DNA of 64,000 bases. Source: Nannocystis exedens. Its GTDB lineage: Bacteria > Myxococcota_A > Polyangia > Nannocystales > Nannocystaceae. The translations under genes and the position numbers were made by a program. The stretch's first letter is position 1; each line of letters begins with the position of its first letter. The stretch is from assembly GCF_002343915.1 (NCBI RefSeq), contig NZ_NETK01000002.1, positions 186,001 through 250,000 of the forward strand. The letters are read 5' to 3'. Of the stretch, positions 56,990-64,000 are shown one piece after another. The notes below the pieces were generated by a model that was not told the origin of the DNA, made no database searches, and saw only the letters and a list, made by a program, of their open reading frames with translations.

Positions 56990-58837
56990 TTGAAGGTCCA
57001 CCTCATTGGCATCGGCGGCACCGGTATGGGCGCGTTCGCAGGGCTTTTGCAGGAAGCCGGGCACGACGTCCGCGGCTCCGACACCCAGTTGTTCCCGCCG
57101 ATGTCGACCCAGCTCGAGGCGGCCAAGATCCCCGTTTTCGAGGGGTTCCGGGCCGAGAACCTCGACTGGGGGCCGGACTTCGTGGTCGTCGGCAACGTGT
57201 GCGGCCGCGAACACGTCGAGGTCGTCGGCGCCCAGGCGCGCGGGCTCGCGCTCGAGAGCTTCCCGTCGCTGCTCGAGAAGGTGGTGCTGCCCGAGCGGCG
57301 CGCGTTGGTGGTCGCCGGCACGCACGGCAAGACGACCACGTCGTCGCTGCTGACGTGGATGCTGCAGGTCGCGGGGCAGCAGCCGAGCGCGCTGGTCGGC
57401 GGCGTGCCGATCAACCTCGGCCGCGGCTACCTGTTCGGCCGCGGGCCCGCGATCGTGCTCGAGGGCGACGAGTACGACACCGCGTTCTTCGACAAGGGCT
57501 CGAAGTTCTTCCACTACCGCCCGTTCCGCGCGATCGTCACGAGCGTCGAGTTCGACCACGCCGACATCTTCGCCGACCTCGACGCGGTCAAGGCGGCGTT
57601 CGTCCGCTTCGTCGAGCTCATCCCGCCCGAGGGCGACCTGGTGGTCTGCGCCGACGATGCCGGGGCGATGGAGGTGTCCCGCGCGGCCCGCTGCAAGGTC
57701 ACCACCTACCGGGTGCTGGGCGACGGCGACGACCCGCGCTCCGCCGACTACACCTGCCGCGTCGAGGCCAAGCGCGGCCGCGGGATGATGGTGTTCGAGG
57801 TGTTCGAGCGCGGCTCCAGCCTCGGCGAGTTCCAGACCACGCTGGTCGGCACCTACAACCTCGGCAACGTCCTCGCGGCGCTGGCCGTGGCCCGCCAGGA
57901 AGGCGCGTCGGTGCCGGCGCTGCACGACGCGGTCCGCCGGTTCCTCGGCGTCAAGCGGCGCCAGGAGCTGCTCGGCATCGCCAGCGGGATCCGCGTCGTC
58001 ACCGACTTCGCCCACCACCCGACGGCGGTGCGCCTCACCACCACCGCGATCCGCCGCCGCTTCCCCAACGGCCGCCTGTTCGTGTGCTTCGAGCCGCGCT
58101 CGGCGTCGTCGCGGCGAGCCGTGTTCAGCGACGGTTACGCCGAGAGCTTCGCGGCCGCGTCGCGCGTGCTCGTCGGCCCGCTGTTCCGGCCGGAGAAGAT
58201 CCCGCCGGACCAGCGCCTCGACCCGCAGGCGCTGGCGAAGGCGATCAACGCCCACGGCGTCGAGGCGACCGCCCACGCCGACGTCGACGACCTCGCGCAG
58301 GGCGTGCTCGCCGAGGCCGCGCCGGGCGACACGATCCTGCTGCTCACCTCGGGCTCGTTCGGCGGGCTCGGCGACAAGATCCTCAAGGCGCTCGGCGACG
58401 CGGTGATGTTCGCGACCCCGGAGGATCTGTCGGCCGTGCACGCGCTGTGCACCTCGTACGGGCTGGCGCCGACGAGCCCCGGCGACACCACCGAGACGCT
58501 GATCATCCGCGAGCCGGAGGGCGCGGTGGTCGGCTGCGTGTCGCTGCGCATGGTCGGCGCGCAGGCGCTGCTGTTCAACCTGGCGATCGACCGCGAGCGC
58601 CGCGGCGAGGGCCTCGGCTGGATGCTGGCCGACGGGATCCTCCGGCGCGCGCGCATGCTCGGGGTCCAGCAGGTCTACCTCGTCACCACCGACGCGACCG
58701 ACTTCTTCGCCGGCAAGCTCGGCGCGACGCCGGCCTCGGTCGAGGAGATCGACCCGCAGATCCGCCGTGACCCCAACTTCGTGCTCGGCGAGCGCGCCGT
58801 GTGCATGAAGATCGATCCGAGCTACAAGCGGGGATGA
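56990..58837 (+). CDS. mpl: Mpl-type UDP-MurNAc:muropeptide ligase fused to a GNAT acetyltransferase domain
   Basis: Predicted 615 residues. Residues 1-470 are a Mur ligase of the Mpl type (recycling of murein tripeptide onto UDP-MurNAc in the cytosol): HLIGIGGTGMGAFAGLLQEAGHDVRGSD (Rossmann), GTHGKTTTSSLL (ATP loop, about 113), EGDEYDTAFFDKGSKFFHY and FAHHPTAV. From about 485 a GNAT fold follows: TLIIREPEGAVVGCVSLRM, LAIDRERRGEGLGWMLADGILRRARMLG (acetyl-CoA loop R-x-x-G-x-G), VYLVTTDATDFFAGKLGATP. Mpl is normally about 450 residues without such a tail. The start is a TTG directly before the Rossmann motif. The stop overlaps the next ATG, so this gene leads the complex-I-like operon. Confidence 0.88.
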   Translation: MKVHLIGIGGTGMGAFAGLLQEAGHDVRGSDTQLFPPMSTQLEAAKIPVFEGFRAENLDWGPDFVVVGNVCGREHVEVVGAQARGLALESFPSLLEKVVLPERRALVVAGTHGKTTTSSLLTWMLQVAGQQPSALVGGVPINLGRGYLFGRGPAIVLEGDEYDTAFFDKGSKFFHYRPFRAIVTSVEFDHADIFADLDAVKAAFVRFVELIPPEGDLVVCADDAGAMEVSRAARCKVTTYRVLGDGDDPRSADYTCRVEAKRGRGMMVFEVFERGSSLGEFQTTLVGTYNLGNVLAALAVARQEGASVPALHDAVRRFLGVKRRQELLGIASGIRVVTDFAHHPTAVRLTTTAIRRRFPNGRLFVCFEPRSASSRRAVFSDGYAESFAAASRVLVGPLFRPEKIPPDQRLDPQALAKAINAHGVEATAHADVDDLAQGVLAEAAPGDTILLLTSGSFGGLGDKILKALGDAVMFATPEDLSAVHALCTSYGLAPTSPGDTTETLIIREPEGAVVGCVSLRMVGAQALLFNLAIDRERRGEGLGWMLADGILRRARMLGVQQVYLVTTDATDFFAGKLGATPASVEEIDPQIRRDPNFVLGERAVCMKIDPSYKRG

Positions 58838-59328
58838 TGACGACCGCGCTGTTCGCCGCGTTCGCCGCGGTCGCGCTGGCGGCCGGCGTGGTCGCGGTGT
58901 GGCGCGCGCCGGCGTGGGCGCCGATGGTGCTGGCGCTGGCGCTCGCCGGGGTGATGCTGCTGTACGAGGCGACCGGGCTGGCGCTGGTCACGGTCGCGGC
59001 GGTGGGCGCGGCCGCGCTGGTGATGAGGGTGGTGCGCAGCCCGGCGCGCGCCGGCGCCCCCGAGGGCGGCGCGCCGCCGCCGGCGAGGCTCGGTGCGCGG
59101 CGGATCGCGGCGGTGACGGGCGCGGTGGCGGGCCTCGTGTTCGTGCTGGTCGGTACGTGGGCGCGCCAGTTCCTGTGGACGGGCCGCGAGCTGGCGCCGG
59201 GCTCCGGGTGGGGCAAGCTGCCGGGGCTGGGGGCCGCCCTCGCGGGCGCGCCGGGGCTGCTCGGCGTCGGGCTCGTGATCGTTGTGGCGGCAGCCGCGTG
59301 CGCCGGGCCGCCGCGGCATCGGATATAA
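58834..59328 (+). CDS. NuoJ-like membrane protein, divergent
   Basis: Predicted 164 residues, ATG overlapping the ligase stop. Five hydrophobic segments. The first 65 residues follow NuoJ order: LFAAFAAVALAAGVVAVWRAPAWAPMVLALALAGVMLLYEATGLALVTVAAVGAAALVMRVV. The segment normally reading ALEIIVYAGAIMVLFVF reads LALVTVAAVGAAALVMRV here, losing the Glu and Tyr of the pi-bulge. A Pro/Gly loop and two more helices follow. Its identity rests mainly on gene order (followed by K-, L- and M-like genes). The function is unknown and may not include proton transfer. Confidence 0.55.
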   Translation: MMTTALFAAFAAVALAAGVVAVWRAPAWAPMVLALALAGVMLLYEATGLALVTVAAVGAAALVMRVVRSPARAGAPEGGAPPPARLGARRIAAVTGAVAGLVFVLVGTWARQFLWTGRELAPGSGWGKLPGLGAALAGAPGLLGVGLVIVVAAAACAGPPRHRI

Positions 59329-59336
59329 GACCGCGC

Positions 59337-59600
59337 GTGCCCATCACCCACGTCTACTACCTGGCCAGCGGCTTGTGGCTGCTCGGGCTCGCGGGCGTGC
59401 TGCTGCGCCCCGACGGCTGGGCGCGGACGCTGGCGCTGGTGGTGATGCTGGTCGGCGCGGCGACGGTGCTGGTCGGGGCCGCGCGCGCGTGGGCGAACGC
59501 CGACATCCACGGCCTGGCGGCGCTGCTGCTCGCGCTCGCCGGCGCCTACGCGGTGGTGCTGGCGACGCTCTCGCCCGAGCCGGACCGGGAAGGCTCGTGA
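59337..59600 (+). CDS. NuoK-like membrane protein lacking both conserved Glu
   Basis: Predicted 87 residues from GTG. It aligns by eye over its whole length with NuoK: PITHVYYLASGLWLLGLAGVLLRPDG matches PLxHxLILxAILFxLGLxGLxxRRN. The two membrane Glu essential in E. coli NuoK (E36 in LEIMINA, E72 in AAAEASIG) correspond to Val in ALVVMLVGAA and to Gly in LALAGAYAVV. Its stop overlaps the next ATG by one base (TGATG). It is expected to lie in the membrane beside the NuoJ/L-like proteins; a role in proton transfer is unlikely if the alignment is right. Confidence 0.6.
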   Translation: MPITHVYYLASGLWLLGLAGVLLRPDGWARTLALVVMLVGAATVLVGAARAWANADIHGLAALLLALAGAYAVVLATLSPEPDREGS

Positions 59601-62035
59601 TGGGCGCGCTGGCGGCGACGCTGCTCCCGGCCGCGGTCGGACTCGCGCTCGTCGGCCTGGCCCGGCCGCTCGAGCGGCGCTGGGGCGTGGCCTCGGCCAA
59701 CGCGGCGGCGGCCCGCGCGGCCCTGCTGGCGGCGGTGCTGGCCTGCCTGGTGCTGTGGCAGGCGATCCAGCGCGACCAGCTCGAGCACCGCCTCGCGTGG
59801 ATCCGCGTCGGCCGCACGACCACGATCGACTGGATCGTCCAGCTCGACGGGCTCGGCCTGGCGCTGGCCGTGGTCGCCCTGGCGGCGCTCGTGCTCGGGG
59901 TCGTCGCCAGCCTGGCCTTCGGGACAGCCGGCGGCGGCCGCCCGGGCGCCCGCCTGGCCCTCGCCGCCGGCGGCGCGCTGGTGGTGGCGAGCGGCGGGAC
60001 GCTGGTCCAGCTGGCGATCGGGGTCGGCCTCGTCGTGCTGGCCCTCAGGGCATGGCCGAGCGACCATGTATCTTCGGACATGCCCGATCGGACATGGCTG
60101 CTCAGCCTGGTCGGCGCGGGGCTGGCGCTGGCGATCGTCGCCTGGCTGGCGGCCGCCGGCGACTTCGACCTGATGCGGCTCGAGCGGGCCTCGTTCGCGC
60201 AGGAGCGCTCGGAGCTGGTCCGCGGGCGGATCGGCGGGCCGCTGTTCGGGCTGCCGCCGGGGGCGGTGGCGACGCTGGCCGCCGGCGCGGCGGCGCTGGC
60301 GTGGGCGGTCGCGTGGCCGCGGCTTTTGGCCCGCGCGTGGGCCGAGGGCCCGGCGCCGGCGCTGGTGGCCACGTGCGTGGCGGCGCCGGCGCTCGGGGTG
60401 GTGCTGCTGCGGACGCAGGTGGCGCTGGCGACCGCGCCGACGGCCCTGGCGCTGCTCACCGCGGCGGCGGCCGGGACGGCGGCGTGGGCCGGGATCGAGG
60501 CGGCCCGGGCCCGCACGAGCGCGCGGGCGCTGACGTGCGGCACGGTGGCGACGCTGGCGATCGCGACGGCGACGATCGCGATCGGCGAGCCGATCGCGGC
60601 GGCCCAGCTGCTCGTCGCCGGCGGGCTGGCGTGGGCGGCCCCGATCGCCGGGCTGTTCGCGCCGCGACGGCTGCGCGCGGGGATCGCCGCGGTGGCGGCG
60701 CTCGGCCTGGCGGTCGCGCTCGGACCGGCCGTGGCGGCGCTGTGGAACGACCTCAGCGCGTGGTCGTCGGGGCTCAACGCGCTGGCGCCGGCGCTCGCGC
60801 TGGTCGGCGTGGCGGGGGCGGCGAGCGGGGTACGACGTGTCCTCACGGACAGGACCGATGCGCCAGGTTGGCCGCGGCCCGAGGCGCCGCCGCTGCTGCT
60901 CGGGGTCGGCGCGGTGCTGGCGCTCGCGGCGGTGGCGGCCGCCCTGTGGCCGCTTGCGCCGCGGATCTGGCCGCTGTTCGTGGCCGGGCGGATGTTCGAG
61001 GGGGCCTACGCGCTGGGGCCCCGGCCGGGCGCGTGGATCGTCGGGCCATGGGTGGGCGCGGGGCTGGTGGCGGCGGGGATCGCGGTGGGGCTGGCGCTGG
61101 CGCCGCGGATCCAGCCGGCGCCCGCCCGCACGCGCCCGCGTCCCGCGGGGGCGGCCGGGCCGACGATCCCGCGGCTCTTGCGGCTCGGCGAGCGGCTGGT
61201 CGGGCGCCTGACCTTGTGGCCAGGTGACGAGCGAGTCACGGTCGCGCCCGGCCGCTTCGACGTCCGCGGGCCGCTGCTGCTGGCGATCGCGGGGACGCTG
61301 GCGATCCTCGGCTCGGTGTTCTGCAACCCCGACGTGGTGGTGCTCGGGCCGACGCGGGTGCATCCGGTCGACCTCGGCGGCCTCGACGCCGCGATGGCCG
61401 GCGCCCGCCGCGGAGGCGGCCAGGCGGCCCCGCAGACGAGCGTGCGCGGGCCCGGGCCGGGGCTGGAAGGGCAGGGCGAGGACATCGGACCGGCGCCCCG
61501 CGGCCTGGATCCGGCTGGCGCGGGGGACATGCCCGAAGGGGCAGGCGCTGGCGCGGGGGACATGCCCGAAGGGGCAGGCGCCGGCGCGGCCGCAGAGCAC
61601 CTCGGGGCTGGCGCCGGGGACATGCTCGAAGGGGCAAGCGCTGCCGGTGCCGCGCGGGCGGGCGAGAGCCGCGCAGGGAGCCCGGGGGCAGGCGCCGGGG
61701 ACATGCTCGAAGGGGCCGGTGCCGCGCGGGCGGGCGAGAGCCGCGCCGAGAAGTCCGGGGCTGGCGCCGGGGACATGCCCGAAGGGGCAGGTTCCGGCAG
61801 CGCTGCGCCCACCGCCGGGGAGAGCGACGGGGCAGGCTCGGGGCGAGTCGGAGGGGCGCCGGTGCGCTCGACCGGGGCTGGCCGAGCGGGCATGTCTGAA
61901 GGGGCAGGTTCCGCCCGCGCCGGCGAGCCGCCTGGGCCTGGTGCTGGGGACATGTCCGAGGGGGCAGGTCTTGAACGGCCGGGACAGGGCGGCGCGACGG
62001 CGGGCGCGGCCGGGCCCGCGGGAGGGCGGCCGTGA
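59600..62035 (+). CDS. NuoL-like membrane protein with a hairpin-encoded repetitive tail
   Basis: Predicted 811 residues. About 13-15 hydrophobic segments occupy 1-600. TTIDWIVQLDGLGLALAVVALAALVLGVVASLAFG matches the N-terminal NuoL helices. AWAVAWPRLLARAWAEGPAPALVATCVAAPALGVVLL lines up with [38 protein letters not shown] of NuoL: E-G-P and the P-L-L spacing remain, while Lys, both His and most polar residues are gone. The tail (about 620-811) is low complexity: seven copies of GDMPEGAG-like repeats. ATG overlaps the previous stop and the next GTG overlaps this stop. The tail has no counterpart in NuoL. Confidence 0.6.
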   Translation: MGALAATLLPAAVGLALVGLARPLERRWGVASANAAAARAALLAAVLACLVLWQAIQRDQLEHRLAWIRVGRTTTIDWIVQLDGLGLALAVVALAALVLGVVASLAFGTAGGGRPGARLALAAGGALVVASGGTLVQLAIGVGLVVLALRAWPSDHVSSDMPDRTWLLSLVGAGLALAIVAWLAAAGDFDLMRLERASFAQERSELVRGRIGGPLFGLPPGAVATLAAGAAALAWAVAWPRLLARAWAEGPAPALVATCVAAPALGVVLLRTQVALATAPTALALLTAAAAGTAAWAGIEAARARTSARALTCGTVATLAIATATIAIGEPIAAAQLLVAGGLAWAAPIAGLFAPRRLRAGIAAVAALGLAVALGPAVAALWNDLSAWSSGLNALAPALALVGVAGAASGVRRVLTDRTDAPGWPRPEAPPLLLGVGAVLALAAVAAALWPLAPRIWPLFVAGRMFEGAYALGPRPGAWIVGPWVGAGLVAAGIAVGLALAPRIQPAPARTRPRPAGAAGPTIPRLLRLGERLVGRLTLWPGDERVTVAPGRFDVRGPLLLAIAGTLAILGSVFCNPDVVVLGPTRVHPVDLGGLDAAMAGARRGGGQAAPQTSVRGPGPGLEGQGEDIGPAPRGLDPAGAGDMPEGAGAGAGDMPEGAGAGAAAEHLGAGAGDMLEGASAAGAARAGESRAGSPGAGAGDMLEGAGAARAGESRAEKSGAGAGDMPEGAGSGSAAPTAGESDGAGSGRVGGAPVRSTGAGRAGMSEGAGSARAGEPPGPGAGDMSEGAGLERPGQGGATAGAAGPAGGRP
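60060..60100 (+). repeat. In-frame hairpin-family copies in the NuoL-like gene
   Basis: ACCATGTATCTTCGGACATGCCCGATCGGACATGG: two overlapping GGACATG arms with a TTCG turn, encoding DHVSSDMPDRTW in the loop after an early helix. Confidence 0.55.
61521..61972 (+). repeat. Seven in-frame copies of the hairpin element in the NuoL-like tail
   Basis: Consensus GGGGACATGYCCGAAGGGGCAGGY. Copies begin near 61523, 61556, 61617, 61698, 61772, 61888 and 61946; the first two are nearly adjacent and the rest are 60-120 bases apart. Each encodes GDM(P/L/S)EGAG/S. On the complementary strand the loop reads TTCG. Spacers between copies are Gly/Ala/Arg/Glu-rich. Confidence 0.85.
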
Positions 62036-63534
62036 GCGCGCTGGCGGATCTGCGGATCGTGGCGGGCTTGCCTTGGCTCGCGGCCGTGGCGGTGCTGTTG
62101 CTGCCCCGGCAGGCGGCGCGGGCCTGCGCGCTGGGGGCGACGGCGATCGGGGTGGCGGCGGCGCTCGCCTGCTCGGCCGGGGCGCCGGCGATCGACCTGC
62201 CGTGGCTCGGCCGCGGGGTCGCGCTGCGTCTGGCGCTCGGTCCGCTGGCGGCGCTCGGCCTGGTGGCGACGGCGATCGCGGGGCTTCTGGCGGTGCTGGA
62301 GGAGGAGACGCGCCGTCGGGATCGGCTGGCCGGGCTGCTGGCGCTGCAGGGGACGGTGCTGGGGGCGCTGCTGGCCGACGACGCGGTGGTGCTGGCGGCG
62401 GCGTGGGCGCTGGCGCCGGCGCTGGTGCTGGGGCTGCTGGGGGCGCGGGCGAGCGAGGCCGAGGGCCGGATCGCCGGGCGGGCGCTGGCGCTGTTCCTGT
62501 CCCTCGGGGCAGGTGCGATCCTGCTGGTCGGCGCGGGCCTGGCCGTGGCCCACCGCGGCGCGAGCAGCGGGACGTGGAGCGCGGCGCTGGTCGACCTGGC
62601 GAGCGTGCGCGTGCCCGCGGGCGCCGGGACGGCCCTGGCGGCCGCGCTGGCGCTGGCGGGCACGCTGGCGATCGGGCTGTGGCCGCTGCACGCGGGGCTG
62701 GTCGAAGGGACAGCCGTGGGCTCGCGCGGGACGGCGCGGCTGCTGGCCGGGCCGGTCCGCTGGCTCGGGCTCGACGCGCTGATCCGGGTGTGGGCGCCGC
62801 TGGTCCCGCTCGGCGCGGCCGCGACGGCGCCGTGGCTGGCCGGGCTGGCGACGCTGGGGGCGATCTACGCCGGGCTGTCGGCGCGCGTGGAGACCGACCC
62901 GGAGCGCCGCGCGGCCCGGATCGCGCTGGTCGGCTGGAGCGTCGCGGTGGTCGGCGTGGCCTCGCTGACCCACGAGGGGCTGGCGGGCGCGCTGCTCCTG
63001 GCGGTGGTGGCCGGGCTCGGCCAGCCGGGGCTGGCGCGCGCCGACGCGGTCACCCGGGTGGTGCTCGGCCTGGCCGCGGCGCTGGCGGGCGCGCTGGTGG
63101 TCGGCGCGGCGCTGCGTCCGGCCGATCTCACGCTCGGCGCGCTCGGGCCGTGGTGCGCCTGCGGGTCCGCCCTGGCGCTCGGGCTGGCCGGCTCGGCGAT
63201 GTCCCGGGGAACAGGGTCGAAGGAACATGTCGTCGCAGACATGGCTGATGGAGCAGATTCTTCGGGACATGTCCCGACCCGCTGGTCGGCGGCGGCCCTG
63301 GCCGTGGTGGTGGCGGTGGCGATCGCGCGGCCGAACCTGGTGCTGGGGCGCGTCGACGAGGCGGGCGAGGCGTGGGTCCGCGCCAGCGCGCTGCAGCGCT
63401 GCCTGGCGCTGGTCGACCCGCGGGTCGTGCCGGTGCTGCTGCCGCCGGTGCTGCCGACCCGCTGCGAGTCGCCGCTCGCGGGCCTGCGCGCCGGGCTGGC
63501 CAGCGAGGCGGAGAGGCAGGTGCGCGGTGAGTGA
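62032..63534 (+). CDS. NuoM-like membrane protein, divergent
   Basis: Predicted 500 residues from GTG overlapping the previous stop (GTGA). About 13 hydrophobic segments. LAIGLWPLHAGLVEGTAVGSRGTARLLAGPVRWLGLDALIRV lines up with [42 protein letters not shown] of NuoM: P-x-H, LLAG and L-x-R remain but both conserved Lys are lost (the second is Trp). DPERRAARIALVGWSVAVVGVASLTHEGLAGALLLAVVAGLGQPGL corresponds to the QxDxKRxIAYSSVSHMGF...GA region with the Lys as Arg. A hairpin-family insert encodes SRGTGSKEHVVADMADGADSSGHV. It is probably part of the same membrane complex as the preceding proteins. Confidence 0.6.
   Translation: MSALADLRIVAGLPWLAAVAVLLLPRQAARACALGATAIGVAAALACSAGAPAIDLPWLGRGVALRLALGPLAALGLVATAIAGLLAVLEEETRRRDRLAGLLALQGTVLGALLADDAVVLAAAWALAPALVLGLLGARASEAEGRIAGRALALFLSLGAGAILLVGAGLAVAHRGASSGTWSAALVDLASVRVPAGAGTALAAALALAGTLAIGLWPLHAGLVEGTAVGSRGTARLLAGPVRWLGLDALIRVWAPLVPLGAAATAPWLAGLATLGAIYAGLSARVETDPERRAARIALVGWSVAVVGVASLTHEGLAGALLLAVVAGLGQPGLARADAVTRVVLGLAAALAGALVVGAALRPADLTLGALGPWCACGSALALGLAGSAMSRGTGSKEHVVADMADGADSSGHVPTRWSAAALAVVVAVAIARPNLVLGRVDEAGEAWVRASALQRCLALVDPRVVPVLLPPVLPTRCESPLAGLRAGLASEAERQVRGE
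63197..63275 (+). repeat. In-frame hairpin-family cluster in the NuoM-like gene
   Basis: GATGTCCCGGGGAACAGG, AGGAACATGTCG, GCAGACATGG and TTCGGGACATGTCCCG within 80 bases; the last contains the exact palindrome GGGACATGTCCC. Confidence 0.65.
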
Positions 63535-63891
63535 GGCGCGGCGGGCCGTGTGCGGGCTCGGCGAGGGGGGCGGGCCGGGGGGCCGCGCCGGAGGCGGAGC
63601 GCAGCGCGACCGCGTCGAAGCGAGGATCGAGGCGCGGCGGGCCGTGTGCGGGCTCGGCGAGGGGGCGGGCCGGTGGGCCGTGCCGGGGGCGGAGCGCAGC
63701 GCGACCGCGTCGCAGCGAGGATCGAGGCGCGGCGGGCCGTGTGCGGGCTCGGCGAGTGGGCGGGCCGGGGGCCGTGCCGGAGGCGGAGCGCAGCGCGACC
63801 GCGTCGCAGCGAGAATCGACGCGCGGCGGGCCGTGTGCGGGCTCGGCGAGTGGGGCGCGCGGCAGGGCCGCGTCGCGGGGGAGGGCGGGCG
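63533..63891 (+). repeat. Minisatellite of about 95-bp units
   Basis: Four units start at 63533, 63629, 63724 and 63818 with GAGGCGCGGCGGGCCGTGTG (the last starts GACGCG). Spacings are 96, 95 and 94 bases, so each copy is in a different frame. The units carry CGGAGGCGGAGCGCAGCGCGACCGCGTCG. The fourth is cut short. Long open frames run through it but are repeats of Arg/Gly/Ala in all frames, so I do not annotate a gene. Confidence 0.85.
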
Positions 63892-64000
63892 ATGAGTGAG
63901 GCGCTGGTGCCGTTCGCCTCGGCGCTGATCGTCGGGCTGTGGGGCGTGCTCAGCCTGCTCGCGGCGCGAGCGGGGCAACCAACCGCGCTCGGACGGCTCG
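63892..64000 (+). CDS. Start of a further membrane protein (possibly NuoN/M-like), truncated
   Basis: 36 codons from an ATG to the end of the window: one hydrophobic segment (ALVPFASALIVGLWGVLSLLAARAG) after a short N-terminus. GGAGGGCGGGCG precedes the ATG, giving a plausible Shine-Dalgarno. Position after NuoM-like suggests the NuoN-like partner, but the fragment is too short to tell. Confidence 0.5.
   Translation, partial: MSEALVPFASALIVGLWGVLSLLAARAGQPTALGRL

Noticed and set aside
63531-63899. 122-codon frame through the 95-bp repeat
   Set aside because: Units are out of frame with one another (96, 95, 94 bases), all frames are Arg/Gly/Ala-rich, and a GC-rich repeat stays open by chance.
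61006-63978. 990-codon minus-strand frame opposite the NuoL/M-like genes
   Set aside because: Pro/Arg/Gln-rich; the plus-strand frames alternate hydrophobic helices and polar loops as expected for membrane proteins and are linked by start-stop overlaps.

Overview
The window is very GC-rich and reads like a chromosome segment of a myxobacterium, most likely from the Nannocystis/Plesiocystis side (Nannocystaceae). The reasons are Thr/Ser-linker Cys-rich lipoproteins in tandem, several Hanks-type Ser/Thr kinases (one with PEGA domains, one with WD40 repeats), a PP2C-CNMP phosphatase, VWA and TonB-dependent-receptor proteins, GTG/TTG starts, ATGA/GTGA overlaps, and promoters placed almost on top of start codons. 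The taxon is inferred; there is no rRNA gene. One RNA gene is visible, tRNA-His(GTG) at 55.8 kb.

Layout. 0-7.3 kb: five tandem paralogous lipoproteins (the first truncated by the window edge), three of them with their own TTG-N17-ATA promoter. 7.3-13.4 kb: a small membrane protein, YacG, Ffh, a membrane-anchored VWA protein and two small unknowns. 13.7-22.6 kb: PEGA-domain Ser/Thr kinase, a pilin-like protein, a methyltransferase, a CheY-like response regulator and valS. 22.8-29.3 kb (minus): thioredoxin-fold protein, PP2C phosphatase, cytidine deaminase and WD40 kinase in one tightly overlapping operon. 29.4-32.4 kb: small envelope proteins, a putative zincin, and an ECF sigma factor with a membrane partner. 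32.9-41.8 kb: a likely operon with a PhnD-like binding protein, two repeat-type lipoproteins, a sulfatase-fold lipoprotein with an eroded active site, an unknown protein and rsmE. 41.9-53.7 kb: alkaline-phosphatase-superfamily membrane protein, Ser-rich lipoprotein, Cu+-type P-ATPase, AidB-like acyl-CoA dehydrogenase, TonB-dependent receptor and a small membrane protein. 53.9-56.8 kb (minus): polytopic membrane protein, tRNA-His, DUF2058 protein and PilZ protein. 57.0-64.0 kb: an Mpl-type muropeptide ligase fused to a GNAT domain, followed without gaps by four membrane proteins that resemble complex I subunits NuoJ, K, L and M but seem to lack their proton-pathway residues, and the start of a fifth.

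Two signals stand out. First, a short hairpin family (arms close to ACATGTCC/GGACAKGT, often around a C(TTCG)G tetraloop) is scattered through intergenic DNA and also sits in frame inside genes, where it encodes low-complexity inserts; seven copies build the tail of the NuoL-like protein. Second, the complex-I-like block is a candidate for a charge-depleted, possibly non-pumping membrane module. Both were found by reading; counts, alignments and database comparisons were not run.
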